From NCBI RefSeq assembly GCF_000156335.1, contig NZ_DS999213.1:2390747-2454746 (forward strand): a DNA stretch of 64,000 nucleotides, in the 5' to 3' direction. The notes below the pieces were generated by a model. It was not told where the DNA came from. It searched no databases and worked only from the letters and a program-made list of their open reading frames with translations. Below, piece by piece: positions 53,540 to 62,652 of this stretch. A program made the position numbers and the translations under genes. This stretch comes from Roseobacter sp. GAI101 (GTDB lineage Bacteria; Pseudomonadota; Alphaproteobacteria; Rhodobacterales; Rhodobacteraceae). Each line of letters opens with the position of its first letter. Position 1 is the first letter of the stretch.

Positions 53540-55585
53540 TCAACCCGCCTGTCGCAGCGCATCCAGAAAAGCGGGGCCGAAACGTTCCGCGCGCTTGTCT
53601 CCCAAAATCCTCTCAAGCGCGGTGTTATCCGGATTGCGCAACTGTGCGACCTTGGCCAGCAGGGATGCAGAGCAACTGAGCGGCTTGTCGGTGCCGCCTT
53701 CGCCGCGCGCAAGCTCCGCCTGTATTTCGAGCAACCGATCATACACCGTGCCCGCGTCGCGCCCCGCCAGTTTGCGCCGTGTCGGGTGCATTTCGGCAGA
53801 GGCCCCATTGATCACGTCCAGAAAGGCGCGGCCGTAGCTTTCCAGCTTTTTCGCGCCCACGCCGCCGATCCGCGCCATCGCATCAAGGTTTTCGGGCCGT
53901 TTTTCAGCCATTTCGATCAATGTACGATCGTTAAAAATAATGTAGGCGGGCACTTTCCCGGCCTCCGCCAACCCGCGCCGTTTCGCCTTGAGCGCGGACA
54001 GCAAGGGCGCGTCTTCTTCGCTGACCATGGATTTCACCGCAGGACGCCGCAGCGCCCCCGCCGCGCGAATACTGTCGCGCCGCAGTGAGATTTGTGCTTC
54101 GCCGCGCAAGATTGGCAGGGCCGCATCCGTCATCCGCAAGGCACCGTGACGTTCGGCATCGGGGCGCACCAGATCATGCCCCATCATCTGCCGGAACACC
54201 GCCTGCCACTGGCGTTTGTCGTATTCCTTTCCAACGCCATAGGTCGGCAAACCGGTATGACCGCGTTCGCGTATTTTGTCGGTTTCATTGCCCAATAAAA
54301 TGTCTATCAAATGTCCCGACCCGAACCATTCTTCGGTCCGCAGCATCGCTGACAGGGCCTTGCGGACCGCCGTCGTGCCATCGAACACCTCAGCCGGCGC
54401 GTCACAAAGATCGCATCGCCCGCAGGTGATATCCGTTTCATCGAAATAGCCCAACAACGACTTGCGGCGGCATTCAAGCGCTTCGGCCAAGCCAAGCAAG
54501 GCGTTCAACCGCGCATGGTCTGCCGCGCGCCGCTCTGGCGGGGCAAGTCCTTCGTCAATCTGGCTGCGGCGCAGGCGGATGTCATCGGGGCCAAACAACG
54601 TCAGCGTCTCGGCCGGCGCGCCATCGCGTCCCGCGCGCCCGATCTCTTGGTAATAGGCTTCAATCGACTTGGGCAGGTCGGCATGGGCAACCCATCTGAT
54701 GTCCGGTTTGTCGATCCCCATCCCGAAGGCGACCGTCGCCACCACGATCAAGCCATCCTCCTGCTGGAACCGCCGTTCTGCAATCCGGCGGTCCTCGGCC
54801 TCCATCCCGCCATGGTAGTGCAATGCGACATGGCCCTCGTCCCGCAAGGCCTTGGAAAGACCTTCGGTCTTGGCCCGTGTCCCGCAATAGACGATGCCGG
54901 ATTGTCCCTTGCGGGCGGCGGCAAAATTCAGGATTTGTGCCCGCGGCGAATTTTTCGCCGAAAATGCCAAGTGGATATTCGGCCGGTCAAAACCCCGCAA
55001 AAACGATCGCGGCGCGGCCCCATCAAACAGTTTCTGAACAATCTCGACCTGCGTTTCCGCATCCGCGGTTGCGGTAAAGGCAGCCAACGGGACATCCAAG
55101 ACCCGCCGCAACTCACCTATGCGAAGGTAATCCGGCCTGAAATCATGGCCCCACTGGCTCACGCAATGCGCCTCGTCGACGGCGATCATGGACACGCCAA
55201 CCCGCTTGAGCATGCCCGTCACGGACCCAGCTGCAAGCCGCTCCGGTGCCATATACAAAAGCTTCAGCGTCCCTGCCTCAAGCCCCTCCCAAACCGCATC
55301 GGTCTCCTCGGGTGTGTTGCCGGAGGTCAGCGCACCTGCCCCGACACCCAATTCCTGCAAGGCCCGCACCTGATCGCGCATCAGAGCAATCAGCGGCGAA
55401 ATCACAACCGTCACGCCATCGCGCAGCAAGGCAGGCATCTGGAAACAAAGGGATTTACCGCCCCCTGTCGGCATGATCGCAAGCACGTTTTCGCCTGATG
55501 TGACGGCCTCGACGATCTCTTGCTGTCCGGGCCGAAACCCATCAAATCCAAAGACATCACGAAGTAACGTGGCAGCGCCTGACAT
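53540..55585 (-). CDS. recQ: ATP-dependent DNA helicase RecQ
   Basis: This 681-residue 3'-5' superfamily 2 helicase acts in recombination repair and fork restart. Motif I is MPTGGGKSLCFQMPAL, motif II is AVDEAHCVSQWGHDFRPDY and motif III is FTATADAETQ. Motif VI is YYQEIGRAGRDG. The zinc-binding cysteines are seen in ALECRRKSLLGYF and CGRCDLCD. A winged-helix RQC domain and a C-terminal HRDC domain (RTLIEMAEKRPENLDAMARI) follow. The RecQ family length is usually about 600-720, so it is complete. Confidence 0.96.
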   Translation of the reverse strand: MSGAATLLRDVFGFDGFRPGQQEIVEAVTSGENVLAIMPTGGGKSLCFQMPALLRDGVTVVISPLIALMRDQVRALQELGVGAGALTSGNTPEETDAVWEGLEAGTLKLLYMAPERLAAGSVTGMLKRVGVSMIAVDEAHCVSQWGHDFRPDYLRIGELRRVLDVPLAAFTATADAETQVEIVQKLFDGAAPRSFLRGFDRPNIHLAFSAKNSPRAQILNFAAARKGQSGIVYCGTRAKTEGLSKALRDEGHVALHYHGGMEAEDRRIAERRFQQEDGLIVVATVAFGMGIDKPDIRWVAHADLPKSIEAYYQEIGRAGRDGAPAETLTLFGPDDIRLRRSQIDEGLAPPERRAADHARLNALLGLAEALECRRKSLLGYFDETDITCGRCDLCDAPAEVFDGTTAVRKALSAMLRTEEWFGSGHLIDILLGNETDKIRERGHTGLPTYGVGKEYDKRQWQAVFRQMMGHDLVRPDAERHGALRMTDAALPILRGEAQISLRRDSIRAAGALRRPAVKSMVSEEDAPLLSALKAKRRGLAEAGKVPAYIIFNDRTLIEMAEKRPENLDAMARIGGVGAKKLESYGRAFLDVINGASAEMHPTRRKLAGRDAGTVYDRLLEIQAELARGEGGTDKPLSCSASLLAKVAQLRNPDNTALERILGDKRAERFGPAFLDALRQAG

Positions 55586-55660
55586 GGGAAACCTAACTTC
55601 TATTTGCTCGACAGCGACAGAATCCCACAGTCAGATTACGGGGACAATCCCCCGCTTCTC

Positions 55661-55692
55661 TGGCTTGCCAAATATCCTCCCCGAAGGGCCGA
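55661..55692 (-). repeat. AAATA-YCCCCG intergenic motif, copy 2
   Basis: On the minus strand this reads GGCCCTTCGGGGAGGATATTTGGCA and follows directly after the yggT stop; copy 1 is at 9131-9165. The adjacent CGGGG-ACAAT-CCCCCG (55639-55654) can form a hairpin. It lies between yggT and recQ, which are on the same strand, so a read-through or termination role is possible. Confidence 0.4.
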
Positions 55693-55980
55693 TCAGTAAA
55701 ACATTGCAGCGTTATTGATCAAAAGAATACGCAAAATCGCCACCGATATCAGAACAACCAGCGGTGCCAGATCAAGTCCGCCCATTTGCGGCAAAAAGCT
55801 GCGCACCCGACTGTAAACAGGTTCCAAAAGCCGGTTCAGCCCGTCCCAAACCTGCGCGACCAACGGTTGGCGCAAGTTGAGAACCTGAAAATTGATCAGC
55901 CAACTCATGATCACATGCGCAATGATGATGAACCACACGATGTTCAGCAGCAGCATCAGGATCTGGAAAATAGACGTCAT
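55693..55980 (-). CDS. YggT family membrane protein
   Basis: This 95-residue inner-membrane protein has the YggT pattern. A first helix (IFQILMLLLNIVWFIIIAHVIM) is followed by SWLINFQVLN, the loop LLEPVYSRVRSFLPQMGGLDLAP and a second helix (VVLISVAILRILLI). In other bacteria the family is linked to osmotic stress and envelope/division functions. I chose the ATG at 55980 (MTSIFQ); the upstream extension lacks similarity. Confidence 0.9.
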   Translation of the reverse strand: MTSIFQILMLLLNIVWFIIIAHVIMSWLINFQVLNLRQPLVAQVWDGLNRLLEPVYSRVRSFLPQMGGLDLAPLVVLISVAILRILLINNAAMFY

Positions 55981-56085
55981 GAGCAGGCCTTTCATTTCTT
56001 TGTCCGCAGGTAAGCATATCGCCACCAAAGAACAAGGGCCAGCCGCGCAGCTCAGGTTATTGCAATCCCTCGAAGTTGAACGACT

Positions 56086-56412
56086 TCAGGCGTGCATCGC
56101 GTTAATGACTTTTGAAAAATCAAGCTCGTTGACGAGAAGCATGGACCAATCTGCGAAATACCGACCGTCGACCTTCTTTTCGTCGATGATCTTGAACCCG
56201 CTGTGGCGCGGGTCTTTCTCGATTGCAGTGACAAGGTCACGCACGACCGTCTCCTCGCCCTCCAGAAGCTGGCAGAAGTTTCTGCCATTGAAGGCGAGCG
56301 CCCCCGTAATGTCGCGCTCTGCATTGTTCTTTTGAGAGAATTCTACGATATCCGCGACGTCGGACGTCGTCAGGGATGCACGCGCGGTACTGAAGTAAAG
56401 TAATCGGATCAT
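56086..56412 (-). CDS. Short BLUF-domain blue-light photoreceptor
   Basis: This 108-residue stand-alone BLUF protein binds FAD. The flavin-switch residues are Tyr6 (LLYFSTA), Asn30, Gln48 (NFCQLLEG), Trp89 and Met91 (DWSML). Their spacing is identical to Tyr21, Asn45, Gln63, Trp104 and Met106 of AppA. No effector domain is fused, so it must signal through a partner protein, which is not obvious nearby. The ATG at 56412 is preferred over an in-frame start 30 codons upstream that crosses the AT-rich promoter region. Confidence 0.93.
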   Translation of the reverse strand: MIRLLYFSTARASLTTSDVADIVEFSQKNNAERDITGALAFNGRNFCQLLEGEETVVRDLVTAIEKDPRHSGFKIIDEKKVDGRYFADWSMLLVNELDFSKVINAMHA

Positions 56413-56616
56413 CAGGGGATTAACCTTGTCGTAACTGTTTTGACTATATTGCCAACCAAACCAAACACACCTGTGCATAGTTCCAAATAAAGCAACCCAC
56501 AAGTAATTCGGGCGCTATCGCCGCCGAAAAACGCGGCAACCCGATCCAAGCCGCAAACCATCTCTTGCTTCCAAAGGCGGCGCTGCTCTACCGTCTGACC
56601 AAATCAGGGGGCAGAT

Positions 56617-57990
56617 GTGGCAGAAATTTCAGCGCGGAAAAAGATTTGGGGCTGGTACTTTTTCGACTGGGCCAGCCAACCCTTCAACACACTTATGCTC
56701 ACCTTCATCTTTGGCCCGTATTTTGCACAAACCGCGACTGCGGCGCTGGTCGACGGAGGGATGGACCTTGTCGCGGCCAAGGCGCAGGCGCAGGCTTATT
56801 GGGGGTACGGGCTGACGGTGGCCGGCATATCGATCGCGATACTGGCCCCTACCCTGGGGGCGATCGCGGATTCATCGGGCAAACGCATGCCATGGATATG
56901 GTTGTTCTCGGCGCTTTACGTAGTGGGTTCTGGCGCGCTTTGGTGGACGGCACCACAAGACTTCTCAATACTCTGGGCCCTGTTCTTTTTCGGGATTGGC
57001 CTGATCGGGATGGAGTTTGCAACGATCTTCACGAATTCCTACCTGCCAGAACTTAATCCGGATCCAGACGAGCGCGGGCGCGTTTCAGGGTCGGGATGGG
57101 CCTTTGGTTATGTCGGCGGGCTCGTTGCCTTGGTCATCATGATTGCGCTTTTTCAGGCGGGCAGCACCGGTCGCACGATGGCGGGCCTGGACCCCCTGTT
57201 CGGCCTTGATCCCGCGACCAAGGCAGACACCCGCATTGTCGGTCCCTTAACCGCGGTCTGGTACGCGGTCTTCATGATCCCGTTTTTCCTGTTTACCCGC
57301 GACACGCCCAAGCCAGGCCTCGCACGCTATGAACTTGGCAAGGGGCTAGCTGATCTGGGGCGCACGCTGAAAAATCTGCCGCGCCACCCGTCTTTGCTGG
57401 CCTATCTGGGGTCCTCGATGTTCTACCGCGATGCGTTGAACGGCATGTATACATTTGGCGGCATATATGCGCTTGGCGTTCTGAACTGGTCGATCACCGA
57501 AATCGGTGTCTTCGGCATACTGACCTTGATTTCGGGTTCGATCTTTTGCTGGCTCGGCGGGCGCGTGGATCGGGCTGTAGGGCCCATGCCGGTCATCATC
57601 GCCTGCTGCATCATTCTGACGGGCACGTCTTTCCTGATCATCTCGCTTACACCGACCTCAGTGTTCTGGTTTGTGGTGCAAGACGGGTCGATCCTACCTG
57701 ACATCATGTTCTACATTGCGGGGGCGTTGATCGGGGCCGCCGGGGGAACCTTGCAGGCTTCGTCGCGCAACATGCTGACCCGCCAGGGCAACCCGGACCG
57801 GATGACCGAAGCGTTCGGGCTTTATGCCCTCTCGGGCAAGGCGACGTCCTTTATGGCCCCCGCCTTAATCGCAATCGCGACAGACCTGACAGGTAGCCAG
57901 AGGTTGGGCATCACGCCTGTGGCAGGGCTGTTCATTGTCGGTCTGGTTCTGCTACAATGGGTTAAACCGAACGGAGATTTCGCAAAATGA
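56617..57990 (+). CDS. MFS transporter, UMF1/Atg22 type
   Basis: This 457-residue transporter has about twelve helices. The N-terminal KKIWGWYFFDWASQPFNTL is diagnostic of the UMF1 (Atg22-like) group. APTLGAIADSSGKRMPWI between helices 2 and 3 and NSYLPELNPDPDERGRVSG further on agree with it. Such proteins are thought to export amino acids or other small solutes; the substrate is unknown. The start is a GTG (56617), preceded by AGGGGGC. It overlaps mepA as ATGA, so the two are coupled. Confidence 0.88.
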   Translation: MAEISARKKIWGWYFFDWASQPFNTLMLTFIFGPYFAQTATAALVDGGMDLVAAKAQAQAYWGYGLTVAGISIAILAPTLGAIADSSGKRMPWIWLFSALYVVGSGALWWTAPQDFSILWALFFFGIGLIGMEFATIFTNSYLPELNPDPDERGRVSGSGWAFGYVGGLVALVIMIALFQAGSTGRTMAGLDPLFGLDPATKADTRIVGPLTAVWYAVFMIPFFLFTRDTPKPGLARYELGKGLADLGRTLKNLPRHPSLLAYLGSSMFYRDALNGMYTFGGIYALGVLNWSITEIGVFGILTLISGSIFCWLGGRVDRAVGPMPVIIACCIILTGTSFLIISLTPTSVFWFVVQDGSILPDIMFYIAGALIGAAGGTLQASSRNMLTRQGNPDRMTEAFGLYALSGKATSFMAPALIAIATDLTGSQRLGITPVAGLFIVGLVLLQWVKPNGDFAK

Positions 57991-58922
57991 TCTTGTCTCG
58001 CCTACTTGCCTGCGCCGCTCTCTCCCTGTCTCTCGCTGCCTGCGGCGGATCGGCCACAAAGCCCAACCCAGAAGCATCGAAAATCCTGCCGACCATCGGA
58101 TCGTCCGGTGGTGCGCTTAGCAACGTGCAGGCCAAAAAGTTGTTCGGTGCAAAGTCTGCCCCATCGGCGCAAACGGCGTTCCCCTACGGCAGCTATGCCA
58201 AGGGCTGCGTCGCCGGGGCGCAGGAGCTATCTGAAACGGGACCAACTTGGCAGGCGATGCGCCTGTCACGCAACCGCAACTGGGCCCATCCCGAGATGAT
58301 CGACTTCATCAAGACGCTCAGCGCCAAGGCGGCACGCCAACCGGGGTGGCAGGGGATTTACGTCGGCGACATCAGCCAGCCACGTGGCGGCCCCATGCTA
58401 AGCGGTCATGCAAGCCACCAAATGGGTCTTGACGCAGACATCTGGATGCTGCCGCCCAAAACACTCGGGCTCAGCCGCGCGCAACGCGAAAGCATCTCCT
58501 CCATCTCGATGCGCAGATCAAGTGGTGCTTACGTCAACAGCAGCTGGACCCGTCAACACCACGAAATCCTGAAGGCAGCGGCATCAGACCCTCGGGTCGC
58601 ACGTATCTTCGTCTTTCCCGGTGCCAAGGTGCAGATGTGTAATGATGAAAAGGGCGACCGGAGCTGGTTGAACAAAATCCGCCCCTGGTACGGCCATCAT
58701 TACCATTTCCATGTGCGGTTAAGTTGTCCTAAGGGCGCGCGGGGTTGTGTCAATCAGGCACCGCCACCCGCTGGCGATGGCTGTGCGGACGCGCGGCAAT
58801 GGCAGGCCAATATCCTGAACCCGCCGCCCCCTAATCCGAACGCGCCCAAGCCTAAGCCCAAGCGTGAACTCGTCTTGGCTGATCTGCCGGCACAATGCCA
58901 ATCCGTATTGGAAGCCAACTGA
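57987..58922 (+). CDS. mepA: Penicillin-insensitive murein endopeptidase MepA
   Basis: This 311-residue M74/LAS-type zinc endopeptidase cleaves D-Ala-meso-DAP cross-links in peptidoglycan. A lipoprotein signal is present (LLACAALSLSLAACGG), so the mature protein is probably lipid-anchored in the periplasm. The zinc site is in SGHASHQMGLDADIW (H-x(6)-D type) and the later GHHYHFHVRL supplies H-x-H. Cysteines in KGCVAG, QMCND, LSCPKG and GCVNQ may form disulphides. It is coupled to the upstream MFS gene. The C-terminal tail is proline-rich. Confidence 0.94.
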   Translation: MILSRLLACAALSLSLAACGGSATKPNPEASKILPTIGSSGGALSNVQAKKLFGAKSAPSAQTAFPYGSYAKGCVAGAQELSETGPTWQAMRLSRNRNWAHPEMIDFIKTLSAKAARQPGWQGIYVGDISQPRGGPMLSGHASHQMGLDADIWMLPPKTLGLSRAQRESISSISMRRSSGAYVNSSWTRQHHEILKAAASDPRVARIFVFPGAKVQMCNDEKGDRSWLNKIRPWYGHHYHFHVRLSCPKGARGCVNQAPPPAGDGCADARQWQANILNPPPPNPNAPKPKPKRELVLADLPAQCQSVLEAN

Positions 58923-59788
58923 AAATCTTGATGACTTTCCTCGCGTTAGGCTTGGTCACTGCCGCTCTGGCAGAGGATGGCCCGACGCGCCTTGTCCAGC
59001 GTTCGACATTGGACTGGAGCGAGAAGGCCAACTGGTTTGGCGGCATTTCCGGCGTTGAAGTCAGCAATGACGGCGGGCGGCTGACGGCCATCACCGATCG
59101 CGGTCGTGTGATCGAAGCAAACTTGGTCCGTAATGGTGACCTGCTGGAAGGTATCGAAATTGATCACGCGGTTGCCTTGCACGATCCAGCCGGGAAACGC
59201 TTGGTAAAGCCCTTCATCGATTCCGAGGGGTTGGCGATTGATGCGAATGGCACTGCCTATGTCAGCTTTGAAGGAAAGCATCGCATTGCCACGGTGAATG
59301 TCGCCAACGGTACGACCGCGCCTGTCCCGACGCTACCTGACTTTGACTTTCTCCATCACAACTCCGGGCTCGAAGCCCTTGCAATCAACGCCGACGGCAC
59401 ACTTTTCACCCTGCCCGAGCAAAGTGATGGCGACGCCTTTCCCCTCTTTGCCTACCAGAACGGTGCTTGGTCCCTGGCAGCGCAAATTCCCCGAAAGGGG
59501 CCATTTCTTCCGGTAGGTGCCGATTTTGGTGCCGACGGAATACTTTACCTGCTTGAGCGAACAATCACCCTGCTTGGGTTTCGCAGCCAGATCAGACGCT
59601 TTGATCTGAGCAAACCGGATTTGGGCGAAGAACTTTTGCTGCAAACGCTGCCGTCACGCTTCGACAATCTGGAAGCCATTTCTGTGTGGCAAAATGCGCA
59701 AGGCAACACCTATCTCACGCTGATCGCAGACGACAACTTCATACCGATCCAACGGACCCAAGTGGTCGAGTTCGAATTGCTGAAGTAG
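58895..59788 (+). CDS. Secreted phytase-like esterase (PF13449 type)
   Basis: This 297-residue exported protein has a signal peptide (basic n-region then MTFLALGLVTAALA). A beta-propeller-like fold of the esterase-like-activity-of-phytase family follows, with WFGGISGVEV near the N-terminus, DSEGLAIDANGTAYVSFEG and HNSGLEALAINADG. RFDNLEAISVWQ follows near the end. The substrate is unknown. I keep the ATG at 58895, which overlaps mepA by 28 bp, because it gives a proper basic n-region; the ATG at 58931 is possible. Confidence 0.82.
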   Translation: MPIRIGSQLKILMTFLALGLVTAALAEDGPTRLVQRSTLDWSEKANWFGGISGVEVSNDGGRLTAITDRGRVIEANLVRNGDLLEGIEIDHAVALHDPAGKRLVKPFIDSEGLAIDANGTAYVSFEGKHRIATVNVANGTTAPVPTLPDFDFLHHNSGLEALAINADGTLFTLPEQSDGDAFPLFAYQNGAWSLAAQIPRKGPFLPVGADFGADGILYLLERTITLLGFRSQIRRFDLSKPDLGEELLLQTLPSRFDNLEAISVWQNAQGNTYLTLIADDNFIPIQRTQVVEFELLK

Positions 59789-60070
59789 TTCAACTTAATA
59801 TCGTTTTGGCGGTGTCGTGACACGGCGAACCTGAAATTTCCGAACGAACTTCATCAGGGCTGTCTTGGAATAACTCAATGCCACCTTTGCCGTGGTCACC
59901 GACGGCGACTTTGATGCGGCCCGTTCGTCTTAACAAGATTTAAGTGTTCGGAAAATTGGTCCCACTCAATTTGGATCATTAGCGGAAGGTTCATGCCCCT
60001 GATCTAACCCGAAACACGGAACAATCTGTCGTCCAGCCTAGGACGCAGATTTTACGGGTTGGGGTGACAT
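59789..60070. other. 282-bp spacer, AT-rich on the right, no convincing gene
   Basis: The spacer lies between the phytase-like gene and the flippase-like gene. On the minus strand an open frame of about 48 codons (about 59790-59936) lacks an ATG start and is preceded by a TAA stop; I saw no family similarity. It contains TTAA-CAAGAT-TTAA, one base short of the CtrA spacing. The composition falls to lower GC toward the right, where the next gene begins. Confidence 0.4.
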
Positions 60071-61339
60071 GTGACTGGTTTGAAGCCAAAAGAACACGAC
60101 TCTGGGAGTCGTTTATTTCAGAATAGTGGGTCGGGATGGCGGCACAACTTGCCCAAAGCTTTGAATGGTGCCGGATTTCTAGTCCTTTCTTTTTACCTTA
60201 TATTTGAAGTCGGCCTAAAAGAAGCTGGCATCGTCCTGCTGATCCTTTGCCTTTCTGAAGCTTCATCATCCATCTGTATTTCGCTTGCTCTTTGGTGCAG
60301 TGAGAAACCACATGTGAAAAACCCGGCAAAAGCCGAGGATTTTGGCACGAATCTTTTCTGGATAACCACTTCGTTTCTTGCTTTGACCTTGTTATCAAAC
60401 TTCTGGGGCGTGGTTTCGGCCTTTCGGGAATTTCAGTTCTCCATTCAGACTTTCACGCTTATCACAGTATCTCTTGTTTACATAAAATCGAGCGGTCTGT
60501 TCATCTATAGTATCTCACGCCGCGCCCTTCAGCCACGGTTTGTAATTTATACGCTATTGTTCATTCCATTGCCACTAGGGTCAGGCTTCGACTTGGGCCA
60601 GGCCTTCATCAAACTGGCGGTTGGCGTTGTCATAATATCGATTTTCTTATTTATCCTCCGCAGAGGGCATAAGAAACCCCAAAGGATTTCGAAGAATGAA
60701 ACCTTTCCACCATTGATTTCCTTCCAAAATCCACTTGAGCTGACCTGTCGAAACTTTGATTTGATCATCGTGCCATTTTTGTTTGACATAGAAAGCGTAG
60801 CGGTTTTTCTCATTGCAAGAGGGCTTGCTTTTAATATCGCTCTCAGCCTTTCCATGTTTGGGAATATCCTTGAAAATAGCTCCGATATTTTCCAAAAGTC
60901 CACCACCGTAAAAAGCATCACCATTTTGGCGGCACGGCTTAATCTTGCCATTTTTTTTATTGGATCTGGTATTGCGATTGGTACTTTGGCCACTGGAAAA
61001 TTATTGGCACCAGTGTTTGAAAGCTCTCAACCAATTTTCCTGAGCGTACTGCTTTGGTGCGTCGCCAGATATTCCTCCAAGGCCGTGTTCGGAACCTATG
61101 AGGACATTTTGATCTTGAAGGGGATGAAGGTCATACCCGATGCCTTCAATCTAGCTTTTCTTTCTGGCTTGCTTCTGTATTTTTTTCTTCTACCGATGCA
61201 GACGATCGAAAATTTTTCGATGGTTTTAGCGATTAGTCACCTTCTACCTGCGGCTCTTAGCGCTGGTATTGTTGCCATTAGATATGGAATTTGGCCTGGT
61301 CCAACTGCAATATTTTTCAGACAAATCAAGCTACTTTAG
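60071..61339 (+). CDS. Polytopic membrane protein, oligosaccharide flippase-like
   Basis: This 422-residue protein has many hydrophobic segments (about eleven or twelve) and a pattern like Wzx/PST polysaccharide flippases of the MATE-MOP superfamily, starting near KALNGAGFLVLSFYLIFEVG. I see no family-specific catalytic motif. The start is a GTG (60071). It is visibly AT-richer than most of the window (about 45 percent GC by eye in sampled lines) and sits alone between a metabolic run and flagellar genes, so acquisition by transfer is likely. The flippase role is inference. Confidence 0.5.
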   Translation: MTGLKPKEHDSGSRLFQNSGSGWRHNLPKALNGAGFLVLSFYLIFEVGLKEAGIVLLILCLSEASSSICISLALWCSEKPHVKNPAKAEDFGTNLFWITTSFLALTLLSNFWGVVSAFREFQFSIQTFTLITVSLVYIKSSGLFIYSISRRALQPRFVIYTLLFIPLPLGSGFDLGQAFIKLAVGVVIISIFLFILRRGHKKPQRISKNETFPPLISFQNPLELTCRNFDLIIVPFLFDIESVAVFLIARGLAFNIALSLSMFGNILENSSDIFQKSTTVKSITILAARLNLAIFFIGSGIAIGTLATGKLLAPVFESSQPIFLSVLLWCVARYSSKAVFGTYEDILILKGMKVIPDAFNLAFLSGLLLYFFLLPMQTIENFSMVLAISHLLPAALSAGIVAIRYGIWPGPTAIFFRQIKLL

Positions 61340-61624
61340 GGTAATGGCCTTTTTTGCCCTCAGGGTTAACGCGGCAAGGCCTATTGCACAAATAAGGCGT
61401 TGGCTGAGGGGCCTCTTTCTCACGAACTGACTTACTCTAAGACCCCTGTAGCAGGTTTGCAAAAAGCGATGTTGCGATCACACCCGAACGTGTTGCCCTC
61501 CAAGGCTTTGCTTTGTTCACGGGAAGTGCATCACTAATGACCAAGGATCTGAGCCTGAGCCACACTAAAAACTCGAAGAGAAGAAAGCGGTCCAGAAGCC
61601 TCGATAAAATGGGATCGATATCCC
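61340..61624. other. 285-bp non-coding junction with IS-end-like sequence
   Basis: The stretch joins the flippase-like gene to the fliP end. It contains GGCCTATTGCACAAATAAGG (61379-61398), which recalls the termini of IS5-family elements, but no transposase coding sequence or matching inverted repeat was seen. Possible remnant of a past insertion. No gene is supported. Confidence 0.3.
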
Positions 61625-62362
61625 TTAGAAATAACTTCTAACGAGACTGCCTGCGATCAAGCTCCAACCGTCAGCAACGACAAAGAAGGCGAGCTTGAAA
61701 GGTAGCGAGACCACAGCGGGTGGGACCATCATCATACCCATCGACATCAGTATGGCCGCTACAACCAAATCGATGATCAGGAACGGCAGGTAGACGAGAA
61801 ATCCGATCTGGAACGCGCGTGTTATTTCAGACAACATGAAACTGGGAACCAAGACCGAGAGAGGTGCGTCAAGGTCCAAAGCCAGGCCAGCTGTATCAGG
61901 CCTGAGTTCTGCCATAGCCGTAAAGGTAGCTGGGTCCAGCCTGCCAACCATAAACTGGCGGAACGGTTCCATCGCCTGAGCAAACGCAGTTTCGACATCA
62001 ATCTGCTCATTGGCCAGTGGCTCCAGACCATTTTCCCAAGCTGCGGTAAATACCGGCTCCATGATGAAATAGGTCAGGAAAAGGGCCAGACTGACAATCA
62101 ACATATTGGGTGGTGACTGCTGAAGCCCGATCGCCTGCCTGAGAATTGACAGCACCGTAACCAAAAATGGGAAACACGTCACCATAACTGCAATTCCCGG
62201 TGCCAAGCTGAGAACTGTAATTAGAACAAATAGTTGGATGGTGCGCGCAGACAGCGCCCCTTGATCCCCAAGATCGATTGAAACCTCTTGAGCAAGCGGA
62301 AAGCCGGGTAAGAAAACCAGCAGCGCAGCAAGGGTGCTCAGGGCACGGAGGTTGCGGATCAT
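61625..62362 (-). CDS. fliP: Flagellar type III export protein FliP
   Basis: This 245-residue inner-membrane component of the flagellar export gate has a cleaved-type signal (LAALLVFLPGFPLAQ). IQLFVLITVLSLAPGIAVMVTCF follows in part, then LRQAIGLQQSPPNMLIVSLALFLT. The late signature MLSEITRAFQIGFLVYLPFLIIDLVVA and MGMMMVPP is diagnostic. Length is normal. Its start overlaps the fliN stop by ATGA. Nothing flagellar follows it in this window. Confidence 0.95.
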   Translation of the reverse strand: MIRNLRALSTLAALLVFLPGFPLAQEVSIDLGDQGALSARTIQLFVLITVLSLAPGIAVMVTCFPFLVTVLSILRQAIGLQQSPPNMLIVSLALFLTYFIMEPVFTAAWENGLEPLANEQIDVETAFAQAMEPFRQFMVGRLDPATFTAMAELRPDTAGLALDLDAPLSVLVPSFMLSEITRAFQIGFLVYLPFLIIDLVVAAILMSMGMMMVPPAVVSLPFKLAFFVVADGWSLIAGSLVRSYF

Positions 62363-62652
62363 AGGACGGATTGCATATCGACAACTTCCGTCAATCTCAC
62401 GACGAGCTGATCTGATCCTCCTTCTTCTTGCTCTTCGAGGACCCCGCGCGCGATCAGGCGATCTCCAACGTATAGTTCAACCGGGTCGTCAACGCGCCGG
62501 TCAAGCGTCAGGACTGCGTTCTCTCCCAATGCGACCAGGTCCCTTATGAGAGGACGCGCTTTTCCGACGCAAACTGACACCTCAATTGGAACGGAGGTGA
62601 AAGGGTTTGTCTTATCAGCTGCGGCGCGGCTTACAGAAACAGGATCATCCAT
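62359..62652 (-). CDS. fliN: Flagellar motor switch protein FliN
   Basis: This 97-residue cytosolic C-ring protein belongs to the SpoA family. It has FTSVPIEVSVCVGKARPLIRDL at the start in part, then LALGEN-like LVALGENAVLTLDRRVDDPVE and LYVGDRLIARGVLEE, all typical. Its length equals a single SpoA domain plus a short N-terminus. It overlaps fliH-like by 8 nt and fliP by ATGA, so the export/switch genes are tightly coupled. Confidence 0.9.
   Translation of the reverse strand: MDDPVSVSRAAADKTNPFTSVPIEVSVCVGKARPLIRDLVALGENAVLTLDRRVDDPVELYVGDRLIARGVLEEQEEGGSDQLVVRLTEVVDMQSVL

Noticed and set aside
56540-56615. tRNA-like D-arm sequence (GGTCAGACGGTAGAGCAG on the minus strand)
   Set aside because: The anticodon and acceptor stems do not pair, so no cloverleaf can be formed; treated as chance.
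59790-59936. 48-codon open frame on the minus strand
   Set aside because: No ATG or clear ribosome site, preceded by a stop, and no recognisable similarity.
59930-59944. Possible CtrA site TTAA-N6-TTAA
   Set aside because: CtrA needs seven bases between the half-sites; the spacing is one short.
61437-61640. Hydrophobic open frame on the minus strand after fliP
   Set aside because: No start codon in a good context and no family pattern; overlaps the end of fliP.
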